Below are positions 47,025-56,467 of a DNA stretch of 64,000 bases, one piece after another. The number at the start of each line of letters is the position of its first letter. Within the stretch, counting starts at the first letter, position 1. This DNA comes from Kaistia soli DSM 19436 (GTDB taxonomy: Bacteria; Pseudomonadota; Alphaproteobacteria; Rhizobiales; Kaistiaceae), in NCBI RefSeq assembly GCF_900129325.1, contig NZ_FQUP01000009.1, positions 1 to 64,000 of the forward strand, read 5' to 3'. Made by a program: the position numbers and the translations under genes. The notes under the pieces are model-generated. The model did no database searches. It saw only the letters and a list, made by a program, of their open reading frames with translations, and was not told the origin of the DNA.

Positions 47025-47858
47025 TCAAAGATCGGCCGGCTCGCTGTGGCGTCCGGCGGCGCGGTCGCGCGCCTCGAGGCGACGGAACTGCCGCCAGCCA
47101 AGGGGAAGCGCGATAAGATAGGCGGTCGCCCCAGCCGCCAGCACGTGCCACGGATAGCTCAGCAACGAGGCAGCCGCGACAACCACCAGCACGAACAGCG
47201 GCAGCACCACCTCGCGCGGGATTCGCGCACCCATCTTCTTGCCCGACCATGTCGGCAGCCGGCTCACCATCAGCAAGCCGACGGCGACCGTGTAGAGAAA
47301 GACGATCGGCACGCCGACCGAAGCGATGGGTATGTCGAGATTCTCTAGATAGACCGGTAGCATCACGATCAGCGCGCCGGCCGGGGCCGGCACGCCTGTG
47401 AAGAAATTGCCATGCCAATCGGGTTTGGTCGGCCCGTCGATCGCCACGTTGAAGCGCGCCAGACGCAAGGCCGCACAGATCGAAAACACCAGCGCTGCGA
47501 TCCAGCCCAGCGAATGGACCTGATCGAGCGCCCAGACATAGAGAATGATCGCGGGCGCCACGCCGAAATTGACGAAATCGGCCAGCGAATCGAGCTCGGC
47601 GCCGAAGCGCGAGGTCGAACGCAACAGACGCGCCACCCGCCCATCCACCGCGTCGAGCACGGCTGCGATGACGATCATGGCGATCGCCTCGCCATAGCGG
47701 CTTTCGATCGCCATGCGGATAGCCGTCAACCCCGCGCAGAGCCCAAGCAGCGTCACCAAATTGGGCAGGATCATCCGGATCGGCACCTGCCGAACCTGCC
47801 TGAGGCGCGGCCTGTTGGAGCTTTCGTCCGGATCAAACGGCGGAAAGATCGTTTCCAT
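47025..47858 (-). CDS. pssA: CDP-diacylglycerol-serine O-phosphatidyltransferase
   Basis: A 277-residue membrane enzyme of the CDP-alcohol phosphatidyltransferase family. The family signature D-G-x2-A-R-x8-G-x3-D-x3-D is visible in DAVDGRVARLLRSTSRFGAELDSLAD (about residues 68-93). About eight hydrophobic segments follow. It makes phosphatidylserine, which the next gene product decarboxylates to phosphatidylethanolamine. The ATG overlaps the psd stop (TGATG, 47856-47860), so the two are translated together. Confidence 0.96.
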   Translation of the reverse strand: METIFPPFDPDESSNRPRLRQVRQVPIRMILPNLVTLLGLCAGLTAIRMAIESRYGEAIAMIVIAAVLDAVDGRVARLLRSTSRFGAELDSLADFVNFGVAPAIILYVWALDQVHSLGWIAALVFSICAALRLARFNVAIDGPTKPDWHGNFFTGVPAPAGALIVMLPVYLENLDIPIASVGVPIVFLYTVAVGLLMVSRLPTWSGKKMGARIPREVVLPLFVLVVVAAASLLSYPWHVLAAGATAYLIALPLGWRQFRRLEARDRAAGRHSEPADL

Positions 47859-48556
47859 CAGTCGACCCTGACCGTGCGGTCAGCAGCGGCGCCAAAACGG
47901 GCGAGCACCGTCTCGCCGCCGACGGCGATCTGCCCTTCCGCCACCAAGGGCGCATAGCCCTCGGGCAGATAGACATCGAGCCGCGACCCGAAACGGATGA
48001 GGCCGAAGCGCTGGCCCGCCGAGAGAACTTCGCTTTCGCGGCTGAAACAGACGATGCGCCGCGCGACGAGCCCCGCGATCTGGACAACGCCGACCGTGCC
48101 GTGCTCGCCCTCGATCACCAGCCCGTTGCGCTCATTGTCCTCGCTCGCCTTGTCGAGCTCGGCATTGAGGAAGCGGCCCGGCTTATAAGCGATCTTGCGC
48201 ACCCGACCCGAGACCGGCGCGCGGTTGATGTGGCAGTTGAAGACATTCATGAACACGGAAATGCGCATGCGCGGCAGCGGGCCAAGCTCGAGCTCGGGCG
48301 GCGGCAGCGCGAGGCCGACCTGCGACACGCGGCCGTCTGCCGGGCTGATGACGAGCCCAGGTCCAAGCGGCGTCACGCGCGGAGGATCGCGGAAGAAATA
48401 GATGCACCAGGCCGTCGCGATCAGGCCGATCCAGAACAAAGGCCCCCAGAGCCAGCCAAGGAACAGCGCCAGGAAGGCCAGAATCGCGATGAACGGATAG
48501 CCCTCGCGATGGATCGGCACCAGGGATGCCCGGATCGATTTCAGCACAGAATCCAT
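47858..48556 (-). CDS. psd: Phosphatidylserine decarboxylase proenzyme
   Basis: A 232-residue protein of the short alphaproteobacterial Psd type. [59 protein letters not shown] covers the membrane hairpin and the first catalytic block (about residues 18-75). [19 protein letters not shown] (about 100) contains the catalytic His. The self-cleavage site that makes the pyruvoyl group is the Gly-Ser of [11 protein letters not shown] (about 196-206). Start 48556 is preferred because the frame to 48748 adds residues without family similarity. It forms an operon with pssA. Confidence 0.96.
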   Translation of the reverse strand: MDSVLKSIRASLVPIHREGYPFIAILAFLALFLGWLWGPLFWIGLIATAWCIYFFRDPPRVTPLGPGLVISPADGRVSQVGLALPPPELELGPLPRMRISVFMNVFNCHINRAPVSGRVRKIAYKPGRFLNAELDKASEDNERNGLVIEGEHGTVGVVQIAGLVARRIVCFSRESEVLSAGQRFGLIRFGSRLDVYLPEGYAPLVAEGQIAVGGETVLARFGAAADRTVRVD

Positions 48557-48630
48557 GCTCACCCTGTCTCTCGCCGCGTGGTGCCCCGATAAAACACGGA
48601 TCGGCGGGGCTGTGAAGCCGCCGCCGCCGA

Positions 48631-50568
48631 TCAGGCCACAGGCTCGAGCCCGGCCTTCGGACCGCGCACGACGAGGCCAAGCGTATCGCTTTCCTCGACC
48701 TGGCGCAGCCGCTCGGCAGCCTCGGCAGCCTCGCGCTGCCGATTCCACATCGACGCATAGAGCCCGTCGGCGCGGATCAGCGCCTCGTGCCGGCCGCGCT
48801 CGATGATCCTGCCGCCTTCGAGCACGATGATCTCGTCGGCATTGACGACCGTGGAGAGTCGGTGCGCGATGACAAGCGTGGTGCGGCCCCTGGAAACGCG
48901 GTCGAGCGCGCCCTGAATCTCACGCTCGGTGTGGGTATCGAGCGCCGACGTAGCCTCATCCAACACCAGAATCGGCGGGGCCTTCAGGATGGTGCGGGCG
49001 ATGGCAATGCGCTGCTTCTCGCCGCCCGATAGCTTCAGCCCGCGCTCGCCGACTTCCGTATCGTAGCCCTTCGGCAGCGTTTCGATGAAAGGCCCGATCT
49101 GCGCCATCGCGGCCGCTTCCTGAACCTCCGCCTCGGAGGCCGCAGGGCGGCCGTAGCGGATATTGTAGGCGATCGTGTCGTTGAACAGCACCGTGTCCTG
49201 CGGAACCATGCCTATGGCTGCACGGACGCTTTTTTGCGTCACGTCGCGGATGTCGGTGCCATCGATGGTGATGCGGCCGCCGGTGACATCATAAAAGCGG
49301 AACAGCAGGCGCGAGATCGTGGACTTGCCTGCCCCCGAAGGGCCGACGATCGCCACGGTCTTACCGGCCGGCACCTCGAAGCTGATGCCCTTAAGGATCG
49401 GCCGATTGGCGTCATAATGAAAGACGACGTCCTCGAAACGGACAGCACCCTCCGAAACGACGAGCACCGGCGCTCCCGGCTTATCCTGCACTTCCTCCGG
49501 AACTTCGAGGAGGTCGAACATCGCCTCGACATCGGCGAGGCCCTGCTTCAGTTCCCGATAGATCGTCCCGATGAAGTTCAGCGGGAAGGAGAGTTGGATC
49601 AAAAGGGCATTGATCATGACGAAATCGCCGAGCGACTGCGTCCCGTTCATGATCGCAAGGCCCGACAGCACCATGCAGGTCGTCATGCCGATGGTGAAAA
49701 TCACCGTCTGGCCGATATTGAGCCAGGCAAGAGACGTCCAGGTCTTGACCGAGGCCGCCTCGTACCGCGCCAGCGATACGTCGTAGCGGTTCGACTCCAT
49801 CTCCTCATTGCCGAAATACTTGACCGTCTCGTAGTTCAGCAGCGAGTCGACCGCCTTCGAATTCGCCTCTGTGTCCGACGCGTTCATGTCGCGCCGGAGA
49901 GCGATGCGCCAGTTGGAGGCGACGACCGTGAACCAGACATAGGCGCCGATCGTCGCAACGATGACGCCGAGATAGGTCAGGTTGAACTGCCACGCGATGA
50001 TGATCGCCGCGAGCAGGAATTCGAGCAACGTCGGCAGCGTATTGAGGATGATGTGGTCGACAATGGCGTCGACACCCTTCATGCCGTGATCCATCGTGCG
50101 CGACAGCCCGCCGGTATGCCGCTGCAGGTGGAAGCGCAGGGACAGGCGGTGCATATGCACGAAGGAGCGGTGGCCGAGCTTGCGGATCGCGTGTTCGCTG
50201 ACACGCGCGAACAGCGCATCGCGCAACTGATTGAAGAGATTGAGCAGAACGCGGCCGGCGCCATAGGCAATCACCAGCATGATCGGAACGGTCACGAGCG
50301 CCGCGACACCAGCAACGGCTGCGCCGGCCGGCTGGGAGCCGGACAGGGCATTGGTCGCCCATTTGTAGAAGAACGGCACGAAGACCGTGATGATCTTGGC
50401 GATTGCCAGCACCACCAGCGCTCCGACGACCCGGAGCTTGAGATCGGGCCGATCGTCCGGCCAGATATAGGGCCACAGCTGGCGAACCGTGTGGATCGCC
50501 GAACGCTCGTCGGCCTGCTTTTTCGTGGGTACCGTCGGCGTGGCACTCGTGCTTGCGGTCGTGGTCAC
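48631..50568 (-). CDS. ABC transporter ATP-binding/permease, Atm1/HMT1 type
   Basis: A 645-residue half-transporter. The N-terminal part has a soluble leader and six membrane helices (about residues 50-330). The ATPase domain has Walker [10 protein letters not shown] (about 420), signature [40 protein letters not shown] (about 520-560) and the H-loop in [35 protein letters not shown] in the coupling region is characteristic of Atm1-like exporters, which move glutathione-related sulfur or metal-conjugates. The start is GTG 50568: AAGGAG lies 7 bases before it, while the ATG at 50619 has none. Confidence 0.93.
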   Translation of the reverse strand: MTTTASTSATPTVPTKKQADERSAIHTVRQLWPYIWPDDRPDLKLRVVGALVVLAIAKIITVFVPFFYKWATNALSGSQPAGAAVAGVAALVTVPIMLVIAYGAGRVLLNLFNQLRDALFARVSEHAIRKLGHRSFVHMHRLSLRFHLQRHTGGLSRTMDHGMKGVDAIVDHIILNTLPTLLEFLLAAIIIAWQFNLTYLGVIVATIGAYVWFTVVASNWRIALRRDMNASDTEANSKAVDSLLNYETVKYFGNEEMESNRYDVSLARYEAASVKTWTSLAWLNIGQTVIFTIGMTTCMVLSGLAIMNGTQSLGDFVMINALLIQLSFPLNFIGTIYRELKQGLADVEAMFDLLEVPEEVQDKPGAPVLVVSEGAVRFEDVVFHYDANRPILKGISFEVPAGKTVAIVGPSGAGKSTISRLLFRFYDVTGGRITIDGTDIRDVTQKSVRAAIGMVPQDTVLFNDTIAYNIRYGRPAASEAEVQEAAAMAQIGPFIETLPKGYDTEVGERGLKLSGGEKQRIAIARTILKAPPILVLDEATSALDTHTEREIQGALDRVSRGRTTLVIAHRLSTVVNADEIIVLEGGRIIERGRHEALIRADGLYASMWNRQREAAEAAERLRQVEESDTLGLVVRGPKAGLEPVA

Positions 50569-50694
50569 GCCCGTCTCCTTGTTGCGCGCATGATGAAACG
50601 CACAAATGACCGTGCGCATCGCCTGACAAGAAGGTGATGCGACGGTCGTTTGGGCGCCTAGCGCGATGTCTTCACTTTAGATGGTGTCACGCCG

Positions 50695-51867
50695 TCACTG
50701 CGTCCAGCGGGCATCCCCGGCCGGCAGTACGAAAACCTGCCCCGGATAAATCCGGTTCGGGTCACGGATCTGGTCGTTGTTGGCCTCATAGATCGTCGAG
50801 AAACGGATTCCATGGCCGTAAAGCCGCTTTGAAATCGTCCACAGATTATCGCCGCGGCGGATGATGACGCTCTTCGGCGCCGGCACGTTGCTGGCGCTCT
50901 CGACACCGTCAGAGCCACCGCCTTCGGTCGTGACCGTCATCAGCGTCGCAACATCGCCATTCTGCTCGAAGGGCACCTCGGCGCGAGCGAGCACATTGCC
51001 GCTCGCCTTGTCGATACCGTCGGCGCGGATTGTGTGCTTGCCGGTTCCCGCGGCGCCCTTGGCCTCGATCTGCCAGCGTCCGTTCTCGTCAGCCGTCGCA
51101 TCGCCGACAACGACACCATCAACATAGATACGAACCGTGCCCCCGATCGCGGCGGAGCCGGAAATGAACAGCTTGCCATCCTGAAACTCGACGGCATCCA
51201 CGGTCACTGCCGGCTTTCCAGCCGCCGCGCTGCCATCAGCGGGCTCTGCGGCAGCGGGAACCTGAATAACCTTGCTAGCGGCGTCCGGCGAGTTGAGGAC
51301 GACGAGCGGCCCGGCTTTCGGATTGGCCGGGACATCGACGGCGACGCTTTGCTCGGACAGCGTCTCGGTCTTTTTGTCAGACGACGTGGTACGGATCGAG
51401 AGATCATGCGAACCGGGCGCCAATGGTTTGTCCACCGTCAGGGCCCATTCACCACGATCATTGGCGGTGCCCTTGGCGATGGCGGTCGCACCATCCATCA
51501 CCTCGACGGTTGAATTGGGCGGCGCCAAACCGGCAACGACGGCCTCGCCGGACGGCTCGACGCGCACGACGTCGAAACTCGGCGCCGCGGGCGTCGTTGG
51601 CGAAGCAGCCGACGCTGAGGGCGCGCTTCCGGCCGGGGCGGCGGCTTGTCCACCTGGAGCCGGACTGGCTGGCGGCGATGATCCGCCGGAAGCCGGCGCG
51701 GCATCCTTGGCGGCGGGAGGAACCACAGCGACGTTGACAGCCTGCTCAGGCTTTGGCCCCGGGCGTGTCGTCAGCGCGAAATAACCGCCGATGATCAGGA
51801 TCATGACGACGATAACCGCTGCGATGCGGCCCGCCCAGCTTTGCCCCGCCCTACCCTGTTCAGCCAT
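50695..51867 (-). CDS. LysM-domain membrane protein
   Basis: A 390-residue protein. A cytoplasmic N-terminus with MAEQGRAGQSWAGR is followed by one transmembrane helix (IAAVIVVMILIIGGYFAL, about 15-33), then an Ala/Pro/Ser-rich linker (about 45-95). Two Ig-like domains follow, each with the pattern RVEPSGEAVVAGLAPPNSTVEVMDG and VEFQDGKLFISGSAAIGGTVRIYVDG. The C-terminus is a LysM domain (SVIIRRGDNLWTISKRLYGHGIRFSTIYEANNDQI..., about 335-385). LysM binds peptidoglycan, so the protein ties the inner membrane to the cell wall. Start 51867 is chosen for the transmembrane helix position. Confidence 0.9.
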   Translation of the reverse strand: MAEQGRAGQSWAGRIAAVIVVMILIIGGYFALTTRPGPKPEQAVNVAVVPPAAKDAAPASGGSSPPASPAPGGQAAAPAGSAPSASAASPTTPAAPSFDVVRVEPSGEAVVAGLAPPNSTVEVMDGATAIAKGTANDRGEWALTVDKPLAPGSHDLSIRTTSSDKKTETLSEQSVAVDVPANPKAGPLVVLNSPDAASKVIQVPAAAEPADGSAAAGKPAVTVDAVEFQDGKLFISGSAAIGGTVRIYVDGVVVGDATADENGRWQIEAKGAAGTGKHTIRADGIDKASGNVLARAEVPFEQNGDVATLMTVTTEGGGSDGVESASNVPAPKSVIIRRGDNLWTISKRLYGHGIRFSTIYEANNDQIRDPNRIYPGQVFVLPAGDARWTQ

Positions 51868-52092
51868 CGACGATCGGACCTGCTTCCTGCACGGCGAAGC
51901 CGCAGCCCCGCCCCCTACCCGTGCCGCGCTCCTTTGCCGGCGCCCCAATGCGCCTGCGAAACACAGCCATTCAAGGCTTGTTATACGCGCTTTCGCCCCG
52001 CTCACAAGGCCGTGAAATGGCGGGATTCCCTCGCCCATATGCGTCGCCCGCGCAGCTTGACGCCCCTCATTGCGGATGCGAGGAAGGTCGAC

Positions 52093-52704
52093 ATGACATC
52101 GCTTTCATCGATTTGCGTCTATTGCGGCTCCTCCGAGGGCGGCGATCCGGTTTATGCCGCGGCCGCGGCGGCGCTTGGCCGCTCCATGGGTTCAGCGGGC
52201 ATCGGCCTCGTCTATGGCGGGGGCTCGATCGGCCTCATGGGCATCGTCGCGCGGTCGGTCATGGCCGCGGGTGGCCATGTCACCGGCATCATCCCGCAGT
52301 TCCTGCGCGAACGGGAGGTCATGCTCGAGACGGCGCATGATCTGGTGGTCACCGGCGACATGCATGAGCGCAAGCGCACCATGTTCGAGCGCGCCGACGC
52401 GTTTGTCGCGCTGCCGGGTGGCATCGGCACGCTGGAGGAACTGGTCGAGATCATGACCTGGGCCCAGCTCGGCCAGCACAAGAAGCCTGTGCTGATCGCC
52501 AATATCAACGGGTTCTGGGATCCGCTCGTCGTCCTGCTGCGCCACATGTCGGACGAGGGTTTTATCCGCAACGGCTTCGAGGTGAACTACCTCGTCGCCG
52601 ACCGCGTCGAGGACATCGTTCCGAAGCTGCAGGCGGCCGCGTCGGCCTCGGCCACGCGGCAGAAGCCCGCCGCGCCGGCCCCGATCCCGCTCGCCGATCT
52701 CTAG
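52093..52704 (+). CDS. LOG-family protein (TIGR00730)
   Basis: A 203-residue Rossmann-fold protein of the LOG family. ICVYCGSSEGGDPVY at the N-terminus, GLVYGGGSIGLMGIVARSVMAAGGHVTGIIPQF (about residues 38-70) and the diagnostic PGGIGTLEE (about 115-123) are all present, and the KR pair of the catalytic site is in HERKRTMFE. Family members hydrolyse cytokinin ribotides or other nucleoside monophosphates to the free base. GAGGAAGG precedes the ATG. The stop overlaps the convergent cimA gene end. Confidence 0.95.
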   Translation: MTSLSSICVYCGSSEGGDPVYAAAAAALGRSMGSAGIGLVYGGGSIGLMGIVARSVMAAGGHVTGIIPQFLREREVMLETAHDLVVTGDMHERKRTMFERADAFVALPGGIGTLEELVEIMTWAQLGQHKKPVLIANINGFWDPLVVLLRHMSDEGFIRNGFEVNYLVADRVEDIVPKLQAAASASATRQKPAAPAPIPLADL

Positions 52705-54314
52705 GCCGGCTGCACGCCGGCCCGGATCAGCTTGTAGATGATCGAATCGATCAGCGCCTCGAACGACGCATCGACGACGTTCTCGGACACGCCGATGGTC
52801 ATCCAGCTGTCGCCGCTGTCGTCGCGGCTCTCGATGAGCACGCGCGTCACCGCTTCGGTGCCGCCATTCAGGATGCGGACCTTGTAGTCGACGAGTTCGA
52901 GATCAGCGATCGCGTCTTGATAGACGCCCAGATCCTTGCGTAGCGCCCGGTCGAGCGCGTTGACCGGACCGTTGCCCTCGGCGACCGTCAAAAGGCGCTG
53001 GCCGCCGACCTCGAGCTTCACGACGGCTTCGGAAACCGAGACCAGCTTGCCGAGCGCGTTGTGACGGCGTTCCACGGTGACGTGGAAGCTCTCGACGGTG
53101 AAATAGTCCGGCACGGAGCCGAGCGTTCGCCGCGCCAGAAGCTCGAACGAAGCGTCGGCGCCTTCATAGGAATAGCCGACCGCTTCGCGCTCCTTCACCT
53201 CGGACAGGAGCGTGTCGAGCCGGCGATCGCCCTTCTCGACCGCAATGCCGAGCCTTGCGAGTTCCGCCAACAGATTGGAGCGACCCGCCTGGTCCGAGAC
53301 GAGCACGCGGCGATGATTGCCGACCTGTTCGGGCCGAACATGCTCATAGGTGCTCGGGTCCTTGACGATCGCTGAGGCGTGGATGCCGGCCTTCGTCGCA
53401 AAGGCGGAGGCCCCGACATAGGGCGCCTGGCGATTGGGCGCGCGATTGACGATCTCGTCGAAGCGGTGCGAGAGATGGGTCAGGCCCTGCAGCGCTTCCT
53501 CGGTCACGCCGATCTCGAAACGGTCGGCATAAAACGGCTTCAGCAACAGCGTCGGGATGATCGAGGTCAGGTTGGCGTTGCCACAGCGCTCGCCGATGCC
53601 GTTGAGCGTGCCCTGGATCTGTCGGGCACCGCCACGCAGCGCCGCCAGAGAATTGGCGACAGCTTGTTCGGTGTCGTTGTGAGCGTGAATCCCGAGATGA
53701 TCGCCCGGCACCACGGCTGACGCCGCGCGGACGATCGCCTCGATCTCCTCCGGCTGGCTGCCGCCATTGGTGTCGCAAAGCACCACCCAGCGCGCGCCGG
53801 CCTCATAGGCGGCCTTGGCGCAAGACAGCGCGTAGGTCGGATTGGCCTTGTAGCCGTCGAAGAAGTGCTCGCAGTCGACCAGCGCTTCCTTACCGGCTGC
53901 GACAGCGGCAGCAACCGACTGCCGGATACCGTCGAGATTCTCTTCCTCGCTGGCGCCGAGTGCCACGCGCACCTGGTAGTCCCAGGTCTTGGCGACAAAG
54001 CAGATCGCGTCCGACTTCGCCTCGATCAGCGCTGCGACACCAGGATCGTTCGAGAGGCTAACACCCGCGCGCTTGGTCATGCCAAAGGCGGTGAACTGGG
54101 CGCGCTTGGTGCGCTTTTCGGCAAAGAAGCGATTGTCGGTCGGATTGGCGCCTGGATAGCCACCCTCGACATAGTCGAGCCCGAACGCATCGAGCATCCC
54201 GGCGATAAGGACCTTGTCCTCGACCGAGAAGTCGACGCCATTGGTCTGCGCGCCGTCGCGCAGTGTCGTATCGAAGAGTGTGACGCGCTCGCGGCTCGTG
54301 TTTCCTCCGCTCAT
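52701..54314 (-). CDS. cimA: (R)-citramalate synthase
   Basis: A 537-residue member of the HMGL/2-isopropylmalate synthase family. VTLFDTTLRDGAQTNGVDFSVEDK (about residues 11-34) is the N-terminal block, LGIHAHNDTEQAVANSLAALRGGARQIQGTLNGIGERCGNA (about 213-252) carries the metal-binding H-x-H and the signature. A C-terminal LeuA dimer/regulatory domain follows (from about 400). The GAQTNGVDFS sequence separates CimA from 2-isopropylmalate synthase. The enzyme makes citramalate from pyruvate and acetyl-CoA, leading to isoleucine. Its start overlaps the stop of the CysRS-tail gene (54311-54314). Confidence 0.94.
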   Translation of the reverse strand: MSGGNTSRERVTLFDTTLRDGAQTNGVDFSVEDKVLIAGMLDAFGLDYVEGGYPGANPTDNRFFAEKRTKRAQFTAFGMTKRAGVSLSNDPGVAALIEAKSDAICFVAKTWDYQVRVALGASEEENLDGIRQSVAAAVAAGKEALVDCEHFFDGYKANPTYALSCAKAAYEAGARWVVLCDTNGGSQPEEIEAIVRAASAVVPGDHLGIHAHNDTEQAVANSLAALRGGARQIQGTLNGIGERCGNANLTSIIPTLLLKPFYADRFEIGVTEEALQGLTHLSHRFDEIVNRAPNRQAPYVGASAFATKAGIHASAIVKDPSTYEHVRPEQVGNHRRVLVSDQAGRSNLLAELARLGIAVEKGDRRLDTLLSEVKEREAVGYSYEGADASFELLARRTLGSVPDYFTVESFHVTVERRHNALGKLVSVSEAVVKLEVGGQRLLTVAEGNGPVNALDRALRKDLGVYQDAIADLELVDYKVRILNGGTEAVTRVLIESRDDSGDSWMTIGVSENVVDASFEALIDSIIYKLIRAGVQPA

Positions 54315-54544
54315 GGCGCCTCGCCTTCCGCCGCGTCAGGTTCATCCCCGCCCGCGCCGCGCACGTCCCATGTCGTCCAGAAAGCGCCCGTCTCCTCGTC
54401 CTTGCCGTCGATAATGATGAGCCCCATGCCGTCCAGCGTCTTGCGAATCTGGTCCGCCTTCGCGAAGTCGCGGGCACGGCGGGCGTCGATACGCTCCTCG
54501 ATCAACTGTTCGATCAGCGCTTCATCGAGCGGCGAGGTGGTCAT
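54311..54544 (-). CDS. Free-standing CysRS C-terminal-like protein
   Basis: A 77-residue protein (counted from ATG 54544). The part EALIEQLIEERIDARRARDFAKADQIRKTLDGMGLIIIDGKDEETGAFWTTWDV corresponds to the C-terminal tail of cysteinyl-tRNA synthetase, after the DALR-type domain. The catalytic core with HIGH and KMSKS is not present in the region upstream. The frame is open to 54787 with residues of no known family, so the protein might be longer (up to 158). Its stop is coupled to cimA by ATGA. In related genomes a complete cysS is often next to cimA; this copy is either a relic of it or an independent small protein. Confidence 0.6.
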   Translation of the reverse strand: MTTSPLDEALIEQLIEERIDARRARDFAKADQIRKTLDGMGLIIIDGKDEETGAFWTTWDVRGAGGDEPDAAEGEAP

Positions 54545-54847
54545 GGTGTCGTCTTTCGTAGTGCCGGCTTCATCGGGAAGCACGGCGGGAAGTCCGGATA
54601 GCCGCGGTTGCGGGAGGGTGACGGTCATACTCTCGCCATCCGCCGCGGCCAAACGAAATCTCGCGCCCCGGAACCGCCTGCACGCGATCACGACTTCGTT
54701 CCCGGCCTCGCGCGCCCTTGCTTTGTCATAAGGGTCCATTAGTTTCCGGCGAACGACGACCCGCCTGCCCCTGCCTCCGGCCGTCACCCTCCGGGGGATG
54801 CACCGAGCCTCGATCGCATCCCGCCCCCCACGCCCGGATGTTTCGCG
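54545..54847. other. 303-base spacer between the CysRS-tail gene and an MFS gene
   Basis: This divergent spacer shows no clear signal that I can name. The minus-strand frame of the CysRS-tail gene stays open through it to 54787 and could be translated from ATG 54739 or 54787. The last 60 bases must hold the promoter or ribosome site of the MFS exporter gene. Confidence 0.4.
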
Positions 54848-56296
54848 ATGCCCACCCGCCTGCTGCCCGACCGCATCCTGCTGCCTCTCATCGTCGCCTG
54901 CGCGCTGTTCATGGAGAACCTCGACTCAACGGTTCTGTCGACCGCGCTGCCGACGATCGCGCGTGACTTCGGGGTTAGCCCGATCAACCTGAAACTCGCC
55001 CTCACCTCCTATCTACTGACGATCGCGATCTTCATTCCGGCCTCCGGCTGGCTCGCCGACCGCTTCGGAGCGCGGACCATCTTCCGCCTCGCCATCGTCA
55101 CTTTCACCGCCGGGTCGATCTGCTGCGGGCTCTCCCACTCCATCGGGGAGATCGTCGCCTCGCGCATCCTGCAAGGCATCGGCGGCGCGATGATGGTGCC
55201 GGTCGGGCGGCTGGTGATCCTGAAATCGGTCGAAAAGTCGGAACTGGTCGGCGCCCTCGCTTGGCTCACGGTTCCCGCGCTGATCGGGCCGGTGATCGGG
55301 CCGCCACTCGGCGGCTTCATCACTACCTATTTCGAATGGCGCTGGATCTTCTGGATCAATGTCCCGATCGGCGTTCTCGGCCTCATCCTCGCGACGCTGT
55401 ACATCCCCGATATTAGGGGCGAGGAGCGGGTCGGCTTCGATTATCCCGGCTTCGTGCTGTCGAGCTTCGGCATTGCCGGCTTCGTCACCGGATCGACGTC
55501 GCTCGGCCTCAACCTGATGCCGTGGCCCTATGTCATCGGTCTCCTGCTGACCGGCGGCGCGCTGCTCGTCGCCTATGTCCTCTACAGCCGGCGGATCGCC
55601 AACCCGATCCTCGACCTCTCGCTCTTCGCCATCCCGAGCTTCCGCGCCAGCGTCATCGGTGGGTTGCTGTTCCGAATTGGCATCGGCGCCATGCCGTTCC
55701 TGCTGCCGCTGATGCTGCAACTCGGGTTTGGGCTGAGCCCATTCCAGTCTGGTTCGATTACCTTCGTCTCGGCCATCGGCGCCATCGCGATGAAATTCGT
55801 CGCGCCGCCGCTGCTGCGCCGCTTCGGCTTCCGCACCGTCCTCATCGCCAATTCGGTCATTGCCGCCATCTTTATCGGCATGCCCGCAATTTTCGATCTG
55901 GCAACACCGATGCATATGATCACGGGATTGCTGTTCGTCGGCGGTTTCTTCCGCTCGCTGCAGTTCACCAGCGCGAATGCCCTCTCATTCGCCGACGTGC
56001 CGCAGGCGCGGATGAGCCGCGCGACAAGCCTCACCAGCGTGTTCCAGCAATTGTCCATGTCGATCGGCGTCTCGGTCGGCGCCATCGCACTCGAACTCTC
56101 GCTCGCCCATACCGGCGGCAAGATCACGGTCGAGACCTTCCACCCCGCTTTCATCGCAATCGGCTTGATCTCAATGAGCTCGGTGTTCTTCTTCATGAAG
56201 ATGCCGCGCAACGCCGGCGAGGAAATGTCTGGCCGCCGGTTGAAGCCGAAGCCGCTGGCCCCCGACCCGGTCACCGCTATGCGCGAGCGCGCCTAA
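54848..56296 (+). CDS. MFS exporter, DHA2 family (EmrB-like)
   Basis: A 482-residue membrane protein with about 14 hydrophobic segments. LVACALFMENLDSTVLSTALPTIARDFGVS (about residues 16-45) is the motif D1-type start of DHA2 drug:proton antiporters, SGWLADRFGARTIFRLAI (about 75-92) is motif A, and LGGFITTYFEWRWIFWINVPIG (about 154-175) is motif C-like. The family exports hydrophobic drugs and other toxic compounds. No membrane-fusion (EmrA-like) gene is adjacent. It is a single gene followed after 171 bases by the Rieske oxygenase. Confidence 0.94.
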   Translation: MPTRLLPDRILLPLIVACALFMENLDSTVLSTALPTIARDFGVSPINLKLALTSYLLTIAIFIPASGWLADRFGARTIFRLAIVTFTAGSICCGLSHSIGEIVASRILQGIGGAMMVPVGRLVILKSVEKSELVGALAWLTVPALIGPVIGPPLGGFITTYFEWRWIFWINVPIGVLGLILATLYIPDIRGEERVGFDYPGFVLSSFGIAGFVTGSTSLGLNLMPWPYVIGLLLTGGALLVAYVLYSRRIANPILDLSLFAIPSFRASVIGGLLFRIGIGAMPFLLPLMLQLGFGLSPFQSGSITFVSAIGAIAMKFVAPPLLRRFGFRTVLIANSVIAAIFIGMPAIFDLATPMHMITGLLFVGGFFRSLQFTSANALSFADVPQARMSRATSLTSVFQQLSMSIGVSVGAIALELSLAHTGGKITVETFHPAFIAIGLISMSSVFFFMKMPRNAGEEMSGRRLKPKPLAPDPVTAMRERA

Positions 56297-56421
56297 CCGG
56301 GCGGAGCGATTTGGCGCATCGGGCGAGGATTGGCCCCGATCGACGGCTTTCTGCACATGGATTGACCATCGCGGGAACGCAGCGCACAGCTTGCCCCACG
56401 GCGATCGGTCGTTTCGCGGAC

Positions 56422-56437
56422 TGGCACAGCACTTGCA
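56422..56437 (+). promoter_or_regulatory. Sigma-54 (RpoN) promoter
   Basis: TGGCAC at 56422-56427 and TTGCA at 56433-56437 are separated by exactly 5 bases, so GG and GC stand 10 bases apart as required for a -24/-12 promoter. Both boxes match the consensus completely. Predicted transcription start is near 56448, 20 bases before the ATG of the Rieske oxygenase gene. An activator gene (NtrC type) is not in the window. Confidence 0.75.
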
Positions 56438-56440
56438 ATT

Positions 56441-56455
56441 TTTAGTGCCACTAAA
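56441..56455 (+). promoter_or_regulatory. Palindrome overlapping the predicted transcription start
   Basis: TTTAGTG and CACTAAA form a perfect 7-bp inverted repeat around a single C. It covers the predicted start of the sigma-54 promoter and ends 12 bases before the Rieske oxygenase ATG. It could be an operator for a repressor or a small hairpin in the leader. Confidence 0.5.
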
Positions 56456-56467
56456 GTGGAGATTGCA

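Noticed and set aside
49234-50637. 467-codon plus-strand frame opposite the Atm1-type transporter gene
   Set aside because: The ABC transporter has all motifs; the antisense frame has none.
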